The translations under genes were made by a program, and so were the position numbers. Source: Streptomyces sp. CB00455 (lineage in GTDB: Bacteria; Actinomycetota; Actinomycetes; Streptomycetales; Streptomycetaceae). From it: 48,794 bases of DNA. Of the stretch, positions 17,844 to 26,213 are shown piece by piece; the stretch's first letter is position 1, and every line of letters starts with the position of its first letter. Below the pieces are notes generated by a model, which saw only the letters and a list, made by a program, of their open reading frames with translations, was not told the DNA's origin and made no database searches. Where the stretch lies: contig NZ_LIVQ01000016.1 of assembly GCF_001905445.1 (NCBI RefSeq), positions 1 through 48,794 of the forward strand, written 5' to 3'.

Positions 17844-18003
17844 GCGTCACACGGCGTCGAGGTGCGTAGGACGCCCGAGGTCACTGTCGGGTCCCACGGG
17901 GAAGGGACCCGCCATTCGAGGCAACGCGCGGCGAACTGCGGGCCCCTCTCGAATACCAGATGCAGCGGCCCCCCACTTTGTCTGGCGGCCACCGTGGGAG
18001 AGG

Positions 18004-18375
18004 TTACGCGGTGGCCCTGTCTTGGCTGGGGGTGTGCGCGACGAGGGCGTGGGCGGCGGTGGGGTGGGCGGGCAGCAGGGCGCTGACGCCGGTGAGGTCC
18101 AGCATCCGCTGAAGGCGGTCGGGGACGGCGGCGAGGGCCAGAGTGCCGTCGGCGGTCTTGGCGCAGCGGAAGATGCCGATCAGGGCGTTGAGGCCGGAGG
18201 AGTCGCAGAAGGTGACGGCTGCGAGGTCCAGGATCAGGTGGCGGTGGCCTTGTTCAATCAGGGCGAGTGCCTGGGTGCGCAGGTGGGGGGCGGTGTCTAT
18301 GTCGAGGTATCCGGCGACGTGGGCCAGGGCGAGGTCGCCGTCGGTGTGCTGTGCGGTGAGGCGGAAGTCGGTCAC
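18004..18375 (-). CDS. STAS-domain anti-anti-sigma factor (SpoIIAA-like)
   Basis: This 123-residue protein is a single STAS domain: MTDFRLTAQHTDGDLALAHV, then YLDIDTAPHL and the phosphorylation loop CDSSGLNALIG. Ser59 is the expected phosphate acceptor. Such proteins bind and hold an anti-sigma kinase when unphosphorylated, freeing the sigma factor. The GTG start overlaps the stop of the phosphatase gene upstream (GTGA), so the pair is co-translated, and the phosphatase is the probable activator. No anti-sigma kinase gene lies next to it. Confidence 0.9.
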   Translation of the reverse strand: MTDFRLTAQHTDGDLALAHVAGYLDIDTAPHLRTQALALIEQGHRHLILDLAAVTFCDSSGLNALIGIFRCAKTADGTLALAAVPDRLQRMLDLTGVSALLPAHPTAAHALVAHTPSQDRATA

Positions 18376-19805
18376 GGGCGGCTCTCCGGCATCTCGCCGG
18401 CGGGGGCGATGGTGTGGGCGGTGACGGTCGTGGTGAGGGCGTCCGCGGCGTCGGCGAGGGGGACGGACAACGCCAGCAGGGCGACATCGTCACCGGCCCC
18501 ATGGGGCATGGCGTCGATGAGGCCGACGGTGTCCCCTATGACCTCCGCCGCACTGATGGGCCCGGTGCGCGCGGCGAGGAAACGGGTCAAGCCCTCCTCT
18601 CCGATCATGTCTCCGCCCAGGGTGCGGGCCTCGGTCAGCCCGTCGGTGTAGAGGAGCAGTCCTTCACCCGGGGCGAGGTGGATGCTGTGGGAGGCGAAGC
18701 ATGCGCCATCGACGGCGCCGATGAGCATGCCGCCCTTGGGCTGCACCGCTTCGACTGTCCCCTGGCCGCGCAGGTGATAGGCCGGCGGGTGCCCGCCGGT
18801 GGCCACCGTGACGGTGAACCCTTCCTCCTCGTGCGGTTCAAGGACGCCGAAGACGGCGGTACAGAACCGTGTGCCGACAGCCGGGTCCAGCAGCAGCGCC
18901 GTGTTCAGCGAGGTGAGGACTTTGTCGGGGTCGGGGTCGATCAGGGCTGCGGCGCGCAGGGTGTAGCGGGTCAGGGAGGTCAGGGCGGCGGCTTCGGGGC
19001 CCTTGCCGCACACGTCTCCGAGGAAGAACGCCCACCTCACGCCGTCGAGGGGGAAGACGTCGTAGAAGTCGCCGCCCACGTCCTGCGGGGAGGCGGTGGC
19101 GTAGTGGCAGGCCAGCTCCAGCCCCGGCACCACCGGAAGCGCCGGCGGCAGCAGAGTGCGCTGAAGGGTGGAGGCGAACGCCTGAATGGCAGCCATGTCG
19201 CGCTCCGCGCGCTCGCGGGCCTCCTCCTGCTCCCGGCGCCGCTCCTGCTCGGCGCGCAGGGCGTTCAAGGCGGCCAGGCGCATTTCCATCTCGTCCAGCA
19301 CGATCGCGGCCAGGTCCGCGAGGGTGGCGGTGTCGTCCTCGGTGATCAGGCGCGGCCTGGTGTCGAGGATGTTGACGGTGCCCAGCCGGTGCCCGTCGCC
19401 GGTGATGATCGGAGCCGCGGCATAGAAACGGACGCCCATCGGCCCGGCGACCAAGCCATTGTCGAAGGCGACGGGATCGGCGAGCGTGTCCGGGATCACC
19501 AGTGCCTCGTCGGACAGGATCGCCGAACCGCACAGGCCCGGCTCCCGGACGATCTCGCTGACGCCTTCCAGACCGTGGGCGGCCTTGAACCAGATCCGGT
19601 CCTCATCCACGATCGTCACGCTCGCCACCGGCACCTTGAACAGCCGGGCCGCCAACGCCGCGACACGGTCGAACGCACCGTCCGGCGGGGTGTCGAGGAT
19701 GTCATAGCGGCGCACCGCGTCCATCCGGGCCGCTTCGTCTGCCGCACTGAGCGTTCGCCGGCCCGGCGTGCCCGCCGGGCCGGTCGCGTGTCCCGCTTGC
19801 GGCAT
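18372..19805 (-). CDS. GAF-domain PP2C (SpoIIE-type) serine phosphatase
   Basis: This 477-residue cytoplasmic protein has an N-terminal GAF sensor domain (about residues 25-180; RYDILDTPPDGAFDRV, VTIVDEDRIWFKA, GLCGSAIL), a coiled linker rich in Glu and Arg (AEQERRREQEEARERAERD), and a SpoIIE/RsbU phosphatase domain (about 235-450). The metal motifs DVGGDFYDVF, GDVCGKG and LYTDGLTEAR are intact. It should dephosphorylate the STAS partner at 18004 in response to a signal bound by GAF. The ATG at 19805 follows an AAGGAAAGG-type site. The pair is a partner-switching module of the kind common in Streptomyces stress and development. Confidence 0.9.
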   Translation of the reverse strand: MPQAGHATGPAGTPGRRTLSAADEAARMDAVRRYDILDTPPDGAFDRVAALAARLFKVPVASVTIVDEDRIWFKAAHGLEGVSEIVREPGLCGSAILSDEALVIPDTLADPVAFDNGLVAGPMGVRFYAAAPIITGDGHRLGTVNILDTRPRLITEDDTATLADLAAIVLDEMEMRLAALNALRAEQERRREQEEARERAERDMAAIQAFASTLQRTLLPPALPVVPGLELACHYATASPQDVGGDFYDVFPLDGVRWAFFLGDVCGKGPEAAALTSLTRYTLRAAALIDPDPDKVLTSLNTALLLDPAVGTRFCTAVFGVLEPHEEEGFTVTVATGGHPPAYHLRGQGTVEAVQPKGGMLIGAVDGACFASHSIHLAPGEGLLLYTDGLTEARTLGGDMIGEEGLTRFLAARTGPISAAEVIGDTVGLIDAMPHGAGDDVALLALSVPLADAADALTTTVTAHTIAPAGEMPESRP

Positions 19806-19944
19806 CGTTTGCCTTTCCTTGCCGCGCCGGCCTCGGTGGCCGACGACTGTCGCAGCCTAGACCGGCCCACCGGGCGTCAAGAAACCTGGACCAAACGGGA
19901 TGGCACAGACAGCGGACCGCCCGCCCCCGGAGATGGCGGACGCC

Positions 19945-20295
19945 GGGCTGATCGCCCGCTCACCCTCGGCCGTCACGACCCGACTGGACGCCTCCGTTCC
20001 GTCGGCCGCACGGTCCCGCTGCGTCCTGACGCGGCCCGCGAGCTCGCCGAGCACCTGACCCCGCCGACTCCGCCCATCCCTGGACCGGTGTGACGTTCTC
20101 GTCGGTGTGGGGGCCCGCGACGTCCTCGACACCACCCTTGTCCAGCCCGGCCTCGTCGCGGAGATCAGCGCCGACACCTCCGTCGACCGCGGTGGTGTCT
20201 ACCGACATCCGATCCGGTACGTGCGCCTGCGTCTGGATGCGGCCGTGGAGGACGTGCCCCGGTTGGTCGGGGGTCCGGCCGCAGCCACGGGATAG
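19945..20295 (+). pseudogene. C-terminal remnant of an ATP-dependent DNA ligase (copy 1)
   Basis: The plus strand reads RPLTLGRHDPTGRLRSVGRT, then VPLRPDAARELAEHL, and after frame changes near 20070-20115 GARDVLDTTLVQPGLVAEIS, ADTSVDRGGVYRHPIRYVRL and a stop at 20295. This is the OB-fold C-terminal part of the small actinobacterial ATP-dependent ligase (LigC-like, DNA end-joining type). The adenylation domain is missing. A closely related remnant lies at 46128-46666. Confidence 0.8.
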
Positions 20296-20315
20296 TGCCG
20301 CCCGCCGATGCTGGG

Positions 20316-20353
20316 GTGGGCACCTGCACAGTGGGGGAGGGGCAGGTGCCCAC
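20316..20353 (+). terminator. Hairpin after ligase remnant copy 1
   Basis: Twelve-base perfect arms (gtgggcacctgc at 20316-20327, complement at 20342-20353) lie 20 bases after the remnant's stop. It is probably the original ligase terminator. Confidence 0.55.
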
Positions 20354-20539
20354 GGGTGACGACCGGGGGCCGCTCACCGCGCCGGCCGCCGGTTCCAGCC
20401 TAAATCCACCAAGCCGCAGGCACCGCAGCAAGGGAGCTCCGCCCGGACTGACCATGAGTGGGCGCCGGTGTTCGTCAGCTGGTCTGTTGCAGCGACTGCG
20501 GCATGGCAGGGGCGTGTACACACCCGCTGTTGGCCGAGG

Positions 20540-20771
20540 TGGTGGGGATGCTCATGCGGCGCAGCAGATCCGCCCGAACTCGGCGGCCCCGACTGCGCCG
20601 ATCATCAGCACCTCCCGCCGCAGCGGGCGGGGGTGACGGCTCGGTTGGCTCCCTTTCCGCCGGGGACCGTGCGGAAGGCGTGGCCGGTGACGGTCTCCCC
20701 GAGCCGGGGGCCTTGGGGACGTAGGCGACGACGTCCATGTTCGTACTGCCGAGCAGGGCGATGGCCGTCAT
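20540..20771 (-). pseudogene. N-terminal remnant of a PfkB-family ribokinase
   Basis: Minus-strand frames spell the ribokinase N-terminus: TAIALLGSTNMDVVAYVPK, then after a shift GETVTGHAFRTVPGGKGANR (the substrate-binding GGKGAN motif), then in another frame a stretch matching MIGAVG. At least two frameshifts and loss of the whole catalytic C-terminal half make it inactive. Ribokinase phosphorylates ribose; this is debris. Confidence 0.75.
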
Positions 20772-21086
20772 GAGCGTGCTGGGTCCACGCCGTCCCCAAC
20801 ACGGCGCTGATTGCCGCCGCCCTCACCCACGCCGAGGGGGATTTCACCCACTCCGTCCACCGTGTCGCCCGTGCATCCGAGGCCTCGGTGACGGGGGCGT
20901 GGCCCAGACGGCCGCGCCTGGCCCTGGGCGGGCGTGCGGCTCGAACGGCGCCGGCGGGTTGCGTGTTCTGGCGGGGGTGTCGTCGTTGGGAGTGCAGGAG
21001 GCGGGTGCGGCTCCGGCTTCCGGGCGGTTTTGATCACGCTGGGAAGGGCGGGCCGGGCCCGTGTGAATGTCGACCAGGGGAGAGTC
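20772..21086. other. Gene-free stretch between ribokinase remnant and excalibur gene
   Basis: No intact gene is visible. A short plus-strand piece near 20795-20890 reads VPNTALIAAALTHAEGDF and THSVHRVARASEAS, which looks like another lost protein end of unknown family. The last 30 bases carry the AGGGGAG ribosome-binding site of the next gene. Confidence 0.3.
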
Positions 21087-21716
21087 GTGTCCCAGCCTCA
21101 TGTTTCCGATGTGCCGCCGCGGGGCGAGGGCCGCCGCTGGCATCCGGCCCTTGCTGTTCCCGTCGTGATCGCCGCTACGGCCGTGCTTCCGCCGCTGGGT
21201 GCGGTGCTGGCGTTCTGGGCTCGCTGGGGCAAGTCGGCCAGGGCCGTCACGGTCACGCTGGCCTGTGTCTGGTTCATCGTGCTGGTGGCCGCGGATCCAG
21301 GTGGGCAAAAGCCGCGGGACGACGCCAAGGGCGCCCCGCAGCCGACCGTCACGGCCACCGCGACTGCGACGGCCACGGTGATGGTGACGCTCACCCCCGC
21401 CCCCATTCCGGCCACGGCGTCGGCCTCTTCCGTCGCCGTGCCCACGCCGGCACCCACCGTGCTGTCCCCGTCCCAAGACGTGGCAAAGACCACAGGACCC
21501 CGGCAGGCGCCCCCCGCCCCCGGCGGCCCACAATCCGGTTCCGGCAGCGGCGGCCGAGCCACCCCCGACGACGGCAACGCTGACGGTCCCAGCAAGGCGG
21601 TCAGCTACCGCAACTGCACTGACGTCCGAGCCGCTGATGCTGACCCGATCCGCCGCGGGGACCCCGGATACGGGCGTCACCTCGACCGTGACGGCGACGG
21701 GGTCGCCTGCGAGTAG
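21087..21716 (+). CDS. Membrane protein with C-terminal excalibur calcium-binding domain
   Basis: This 209-residue protein has two hydrophobic segments near residues 23-42 (LAVPVVIAATAVLPPLGAVL) and 52-68 (AVTVTLACVWFIVLVAA), a long Thr/Pro/Ala-rich linker probably outside the cell (TATATATVMVTLTPAPIPAT), and a C-terminal excalibur motif: YRNCTDVRAADADPIRRGDP followed by LDRDGDGVACE. The DxDxDGxxCE loop is complete, so calcium binding is expected. The GTG at 21087 was chosen because AGGGGAG lies 5 bases upstream. Excalibur proteins are extracellular and often attached to the envelope; a specific role is unknown. An inverted repeat follows. Confidence 0.85.
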   Translation: MSQPHVSDVPPRGEGRRWHPALAVPVVIAATAVLPPLGAVLAFWARWGKSARAVTVTLACVWFIVLVAADPGGQKPRDDAKGAPQPTVTATATATATVMVTLTPAPIPATASASSVAVPTPAPTVLSPSQDVAKTTGPRQAPPAPGGPQSGSGSGGRATPDDGNADGPSKAVSYRNCTDVRAADADPIRRGDPGYGRHLDRDGDGVACE

Positions 21717-21730
21717 ACACCACCACAAGA

Positions 21731-21790
21731 GCCGCCCGACCCGGGGATGCCCGGCCGGACGCAAGTCCCGACCCGGGCATTTCGGGCGGC
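21731..21790 (+). terminator. Inverted repeat downstream of the excalibur gene
   Basis: Nine-base arms (gccgcccga at 21731-21739 and its complement at 21782-21790), with additional inner complementarity around cccgggca, form a long imperfect hairpin starting 15 bases after the stop. Confidence 0.55.
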
Positions 21791-21875
21791 AGCACAAGTT
21801 CGTCTTGATGGCCGGACACGGAGGGCGTGCGCGGGGCGTGCTCTTCGTGCCCGGCAGCGGCCTGCCTCGGGTCGG

Positions 21876-22560
21876 TCAGGGGGCGGGTTCGCAGACGACG
21901 GCGGTGTTGCGGCAGTCCTCGGCGAACCCGAGGAGGGCCTGGCGCTCGTTCTCGTCGACGGTCAGGTCCCAGCGCAGCTTCTTACCGACCCAGGTTGCGG
22001 CGTACGTGCAGTGGTAGGAGCCGTCCGAGAACAGCCACTCCGCCGGGTCCTTGCCGGCCTTGCTCCTGTTTGGAGGCGGCGGAGACCGCGATCAAGGTGT
22101 ATGGGCTGTTCTGGTCGTTCGCGTACGCCTCCCGCCGCGCCGCCGACTACGGCACCTGTTCAAAGTCGTACACCTCGGCGAGCGGCACAAAGTGGTCGAC
22201 GTCCAGGCGGGCGGCGTCCGTCACCACGATGTTGTCGTAGGCGGAGCGCCAGGATCCGCCGGTCAGCTTGCAGCCGGCCGCCACCTGCGGCGCCTTGATG
22301 GCTTCAGCGAGGATGACCTCCCTGCGGGTGTCCCAGCCATCCCTGGCGTTCAGGCCCTTGTTCCAGTGCTTGTACAGGTTCCGGCTGTAGCCCTCGCGGT
22401 GCTCGACAGCCATCGGCGGCCGGTCGATCGCCTCGAACAACGGCAACGGAGCACGCACCCGGCCGGGCCCGCCACACCAGCGGCCACCGGTGCCACCGTG
22501 GCGGCGGGAGCGGAATGGGCGGCCGGAGCCGCGAGAACGGGGTAGGGGCGCACGGGGCGA
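21876..22560 (-). pseudogene. Frameshifted secreted HNH endonuclease (DUF1524/GmrSD C-terminal type)
   Basis: Reading minus, an Ala/Pro-rich export-type leader (near 22480-22560) is in one frame and the body in another: REGYSRNLYKHWNKGLNARD, CKLTGGSWRSAYDN, and the catalytic motif LDVDHFVPLAEVYD. A stop at 22147 interrupts it. The nuclease tail continues in two further frames, AARREAYANDQNSPYTLIAV and then DPAEWLFSDGSYHCTYAATW, ending at 21876. The intact family is about 200 residues and acts on nucleic acids outside the cell. At least three shifts show this copy is dead, although most of the sequence is still present. Confidence 0.8.
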
Positions 22561-22949
22561 GCGCGGGCAGACCGCGCAACGTCAGGTTCTTGATCAGACT
22601 GGTTGTTGACGAGCATGCGCAGGGTCAGGCTGTGCTTCTCCGGCGGCAGGGCCTTCATGCCAGTGCGACGCCGCCTGCCCGGTCGCCGGAGGTGTCGTGT
22701 GGGGCGCCTGTCCGCTTGCCCTGCTCGGAGGGCATGTGGGAGGGGCGGGGCGACCGTGCAGGCGGCAGGCGGCTCGTAGGCGGATTCCGGCGGCCTCGTG
22801 ATGCTGTGAAATTGCATGGTGAGGCGGCCGTCGAACTGAAGATGTGCTCCGTTCGGGTGAACGTGGAAGGCGTGTCGGTCGCCCGGCTCCGACACCGGGA
22901 GATGCGTCGATTGCATTATCTGATCGCTTGATTGGCGGATTTGTCGCAG

Positions 22950-22963
22950 CGTTTTCGAAAACG
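22950..22963. promoter_or_regulatory. Perfect palindrome, candidate operator
   Basis: The 14-bp sequence cgttttcgaaaacg is its own reverse complement and stands in an AT-rich island upstream of the small gene at 23185. Such sites are typical of dimeric repressors. No direct evidence of function. Confidence 0.35.
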
Positions 22964-23109
22964 TGCTCTACAGGGGGTGGGGGCACTGCGGGTGCGCGGG
23001 AGCCGTTTCTGCGCACCCCAGTTTCACGCCGGCGGCCGGCGTGGTGGTGCGGGCATCGGCGTGGTTACCGTTCGGGACCTGGACTCGGACACGCACTGCG
23101 AAACGAGAA

Positions 23110-23141
23110 AGGGTCCCGAGGGCGGCAACCCCCGGGACCCT
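23110..23141 (+). terminator. Hairpin in the leader of the small gene at 23185
   Basis: AGGGTCCCG pairs with CGGGACCCT across a short GC-rich inner region (23110-23118 with 23133-23141, approximately). It ends about 43 bases before the start codon, so it may be a terminator of upstream transcription or an attenuator. Confidence 0.45.
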
Positions 23142-23184
23142 GCGCGTTCGACCGGGCGCCCATCCGACCTAAGGAGAGACAGCC

Positions 23185-23442
23185 GTGATTGAACGCGCGT
23201 ACCGGAAATTTGTTGCCCTTTTTCCGGCGTTGCCCGAAGGTACCATTCCGTTGTTTTGGGCTGCGCAAACGGAAACCCTCAGCACCCTTTCGGTGATGCT
23301 CCGTTTCGGGTCCGTGCTGACGGGCGCCGCGATCTGGGCCGTGCTGCAGGGAGCGGCCTCCGAGGAAGTACTGCTCATGGTCGCGCCCGCTGCGTTCGGC
23401 GACCGCAGCGTCGTGATGTTTCAGCGCCTGCGGCGCTTCTGA
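23185..23442 (+). CDS. Small protein of unknown function (85 aa)
   Basis: The GTG start at 23185 is preceded by AAGGAGAG at good spacing, one of the best ribosome-binding sites in the window, so translation is likely. The product has a basic N-terminus MIERAYRKFVALFPALPEG, a middle segment TLSVMLRFGSVLTGAAIWAV that is moderately hydrophobic, and a basic end FQRLRRF. I do not recognise a family. Codon use is less GC-biased than its neighbours, which suits either a young or transferred gene. A leader hairpin and an upstream palindrome suggest regulation. Confidence 0.55.
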   Translation: MIERAYRKFVALFPALPEGTIPLFWAAQTETLSTLSVMLRFGSVLTGAAIWAVLQGAASEEVLLMVAPAAFGDRSVVMFQRLRRF

Positions 23443-23661
23443 ACTCGGCGGCGGCGTCGCCCTGATGAGGGGACGGCGCCGCCGTCAGGCGAGCTCCGGA
23501 CTCAGCGTGCCCGACGGATCGCCGTCCGCCGCCGCTGCAGGCGACCCATCGACAACGCCCCTCGTCCTCGACCACGGACGTGCGGCAGTGCGTCGAGAAC
23601 CGGACAACTCCCGCGCACCGTCATGTCCGCATCCCGCCGATCACGACCGGCCGAGGTTCTG

Positions 23662-24129
23662 ATGCCCGACACCTTTCCCGCTCACGCCTCCCGCCCGCAC
23701 ACCTCCGCCGGGCTGCCACCCTCGGAGGGGCCGCACCCCACACGTGGTGGCGTGATCGCCCTCGCCTACGAAGCGTTCTGCGTCACCCACCACGCCGTCT
23801 ATGCCCGCTACGCGGCCCTGCGGCTCGGCAGTGCCCGTGCCGGTGCGGAGACGGCTGCCGCGGCGCTGGACGAGCTCGCGCCGCTGTGGGCGTCGGCGCT
23901 GACCTGCGCCGCCCCCGCCGCGATCTCCTGGCAGCTGCTCACCGAACTGGTCAACGCCCGGGCCGGCGGACGCCGGCCGGTCCGGGGAGAGTCGGCCCGG
24001 CGGGCGGACGCGGTGATCCTCGGCGAGCACCTGGGCCTGTCCGGGCGACAGGCCGCCGAAGCGATGGGCCTGCCGGTGCGCGAGTTCGACGTACTGTTCC
24101 GCGCCGCACGGCACGCTCCCGGAACCTGA
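23662..24129 (+). CDS. Sigma-70-like DNA-binding protein, degenerate
   Basis: This 155-residue protein looks like a small ECF-type sigma relative. The first half (IALAYEAFCVTHHAVYARYA, then ALDELAPLWASALTCAAPAA) resembles region 2. The end (AVILGEHLGLSGRQAAEAMG followed by LPVREFDVLFRAARH) resembles the region 4 helix-turn-helix. Conserved promoter-melting residues of region 2 are not obvious, so it may be only a regulator. The ATG at 23662 was chosen because GAGG is 5 bases upstream; an in-frame start exists at 23623. A hairpin lies about 125 bases downstream. Family call is moderate. Confidence 0.55.
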   Translation: MPDTFPAHASRPHTSAGLPPSEGPHPTRGGVIALAYEAFCVTHHAVYARYAALRLGSARAGAETAAAALDELAPLWASALTCAAPAAISWQLLTELVNARAGGRRPVRGESARRADAVILGEHLGLSGRQAAEAMGLPVREFDVLFRAARHAPGT

Positions 24130-24253
24130 AGGGAATTGCCCGGCGCATGCGTGCGGCGCATTCGGATAACCCGACAGGCGACCGGCTTGAAGGAGCGCGC
24201 GCCCGGGATGCGGGACGCGGAAGACCCGGCTGGTTTGCGCCCCCGTGCGTCAC

Positions 24254-24292
24254 CCCGGCAGGGGAGGGGGCCTGGTCACCTTCCCTGCCGGG
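24254..24292 (+). terminator. Hairpin between the sigma-like gene and the methyltransferase
   Basis: Ten-base perfect arms (cccggcaggg at 24254-24263, complement at 24283-24292) close a 19-base loop and are followed by CTCTT. It lies between two plus-strand genes and would separate their transcripts. Confidence 0.5.
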
Positions 24293-24373
24293 CTCTTAAC
24301 ATGGCGTGCCTACCGTCGAGGCCGGAGCCGCCGCCTGCGTGGTCCGGCACCATCCTGGGGGCCGACCTATTCC

Positions 24374-25165
24374 ATGATCGATGTCAGCAAACCCAGCGTC
24401 GCACGCATGTACGACTATTTAATCGATGGCACGGACAATTATCCCTCCGACCGTGCCGCCTGTGCCGAGCTGCTGAAGATGGCTCCCTCGACACGGGAAC
24501 TCGCGCGGATCAACCGCGCCTTTCTGGTGAGGGCTGTGCGCTACCTCGCCCGTGAAGCGGGAGTCTTCCGCTTCCTGGACCACGGGTCCGGGCTGCCCAC
24601 CCGGCCCAACGTCCACGAGGTCGCCCGGCAGACGCATCCGCAGGCGCGGGTCGTCTACATCGACAACGATCCCCTTGTCATCGCCCACGGGCGGGTGATG
24701 CTCGAAGAAGACCTGCGGAATACCTGGGTCATAGGGGCCGACTTCCGCGACACCGACGGCATCTTCGCCGTCCCGGAGGTCCGCCGGCTGGTGGAGGACG
24801 ACCAGCCGGTCGCGGCGCTGTTCGTGTCCGTCCTGCACTGCATCCCGGACGAAGACGACCCTTGGGGCCTGGTCAAGAACGTCGCGCGCCGCCTTCCGGC
24901 CGGGAGCTACATGGTCATCTCCCAGCTCGCCAGCGACGACGCCGCCCTGCGCGAGGAGGTCACCTCGTTCATGCGGGAGATCACCGGTGGCACTTGGGGG
25001 CGGGTGCGCAGCACGGAAGAGGTCCGCTCGCTGTTCGACGGCCTCGAACTCGTCGAGCACCCACGGCCGGTGGAAGTGTCCACGTGGCGGCCGGATACAG
25101 ACATCTTCCCCCGGCAGCAGACCCGGGAATGGATCGAATTCGGCGGCGTCGCGCGGGTCCGCTAG
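24374..25165 (+). CDS. SAM-dependent methyltransferase (Methyltransf_19 / DUF574 family)
   Basis: This 263-residue protein matches the actinobacterial S-adenosylmethionine methyltransferase family PF04672. The family start SKPSVARMYDYLIDGTDNYP, the SAM-binding segment FRFLDHGSGLPT followed by ARVVYIDNDPLVIAHGR, and LFVSVLHCIPDEDDP are all visible. The length is normal. The ATG at 24374 aligns with the family start; longer upstream frames are not needed. These proteins are abundant in Streptomyces beside DUF397 and XRE-DUF5753 genes, as here, and their substrate is unknown. The stop codon shares the bases CTAG with the stop of the convergent XRE gene. Confidence 0.9.
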   Translation: MIDVSKPSVARMYDYLIDGTDNYPSDRAACAELLKMAPSTRELARINRAFLVRAVRYLAREAGVFRFLDHGSGLPTRPNVHEVARQTHPQARVVYIDNDPLVIAHGRVMLEEDLRNTWVIGADFRDTDGIFAVPEVRRLVEDDQPVAALFVSVLHCIPDEDDPWGLVKNVARRLPAGSYMVISQLASDDAALREEVTSFMREITGGTWGRVRSTEEVRSLFDGLELVEHPRPVEVSTWRPDTDIFPRQQTREWIEFGGVARVR

Positions 25166-26211
25166 CTCTGGTCCACGAGGTCGTCGATCCGGGCCTGGAG
25201 GAAACGGAGCGTGTCAGCCTTGCCGAGCGCGTGCTGGCGCACCCCGTGCAGGGACGCCCGGTGCTCCTCCAGGCGCAGACGTTCCTCCACCCACACCGCG
25301 GTGACGTTCGCCGCTTCCACGTACAGCATTTCGGAGGGCCCCTCCGCCTCCGGGAGCTTGAGCAGCGTCATCGCGGTGGTCAGGGGCGGGCAAATGCCCC
25401 ACGCCGACGTCGGGAACACCCGAATGTGCACCCGGTCCCGGTTCTCGCAGAGGCTGAACAGATACCGCAGCTGTTCGCGCATGACGGCCGGACCGCCGAA
25501 CGGCCGACGCAGCAGGGCCTCATCAATCAGGGCCGTGAACTCCGGCGGATCGGTGCGCTCAAGCAGCTGCTGGCGCTGCTTCCTCACGTCCCTGCGCTGT
25601 TCCAGCTCGGTGCGGTTGCCGGCTTCGTCCAGCTTGGGAACCTCGAACACGGCGTTCATGTAGGCGGTGGTCTGGAGCAGGCCGGGAACGTAGTTGCCCT
25701 CGTAGGTCTGGATCTCGCTGGCGCGGCCCTCAACGTGCAGGAGATCGCTGAAGGCAGCGGCCACCACGCCCTTGTGACGCCACCACCACGGCCGCTCGGT
25801 GTCCAGGACGAGCTGGGCCCGCATCATCACGCTGCGGTACTCCTCACCCTCACGGGGCACCTCGTAGAGGTCCAGCATGCGCCTGATGTCGTCTTCGCTG
25901 AACCTGACGTTCGAGGCACCGTTCTCGATGCGACTCAGCTTCGCTGGCGACGAGACGGCCCCAGCGCGCACCACATCGTCGCCGGTCAGCCCGTAGGCGG
26001 TCCGGTGCCGCACCAGTGCGGCGCCCAGCAGGCGCCGCACGATGGGCGGGACAGAAGAGGCCGGCTCCGGCGCCCGGATCGGCTCGCTTCCGCCCACGAC
26101 TTCAAACGGCCTCGGCCGAGCGGCCACATTCTCTCCCCGGTCACATTGCGAACCCGTGCCAGCCGTGATCCTGGAGTCCGGCGCGTACAGACGCAACCCG
26201 GGGCCAAGCAT
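25162..26211 (-). CDS. XRE-family regulator with DUF5753 domain
   Basis: This 349-residue protein carries an N-terminal helix-turn-helix (about residues 57-115; RRLLGAALVRHRTAYGLTGD, SPAKLSRIENGAS) and a large C-terminal DUF5753 domain with the family hallmarks WWRHKG, IQTYEGNYVPGLLQTTAYM and LLRRPFGG. Such Scr1-type regulators pair with small DUF397 proteins. The DUF397 gene is two bases upstream, an inverse of the usual order. The ATG at 26211 lacks a good ribosome-binding site; a GTG near codon 30, after GGGGAG, is an alternative start. The stop overlaps that of the convergent methyltransferase gene. Confidence 0.9.
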   Translation of the reverse strand: MLGPGLRLYAPDSRITAGTGSQCDRGENVAARPRPFEVVGGSEPIRAPEPASSVPPIVRRLLGAALVRHRTAYGLTGDDVVRAGAVSSPAKLSRIENGASNVRFSEDDIRRMLDLYEVPREGEEYRSVMMRAQLVLDTERPWWWRHKGVVAAAFSDLLHVEGRASEIQTYEGNYVPGLLQTTAYMNAVFEVPKLDEAGNRTELEQRRDVRKQRQQLLERTDPPEFTALIDEALLRRPFGGPAVMREQLRYLFSLCENRDRVHIRVFPTSAWGICPPLTTAMTLLKLPEAEGPSEMLYVEAANVTAVWVEERLRLEEHRASLHGVRQHALGKADTLRFLQARIDDLVDQS

Positions 26212-26213
26212 TT

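Larger units (their letters stand above)
22561..23184. other. Long intergenic stretch, relatively AT-rich in the middle
   Basis: No convincing gene is seen. The segment 22900-22970 is notably AT-rich and contains a perfect 14-bp palindrome. A terminator-like hairpin lies at 23110-23141. The strong AAGGAGAG ribosome-binding site of the next gene ends the region. Confidence 0.4.

Noticed and set aside
18414..20093. Open frame of 559 codons on the plus strand
   Set aside because: Antisense to the STAS and phosphatase genes; only the last 45 codons are meaningful, and those belong to the ligase remnant.
21340..21470. Repetitive Thr/Ala/Pro codons as a possible repeat array
   Set aside because: It is the low-complexity linker of the excalibur protein, not an independent repeat element.
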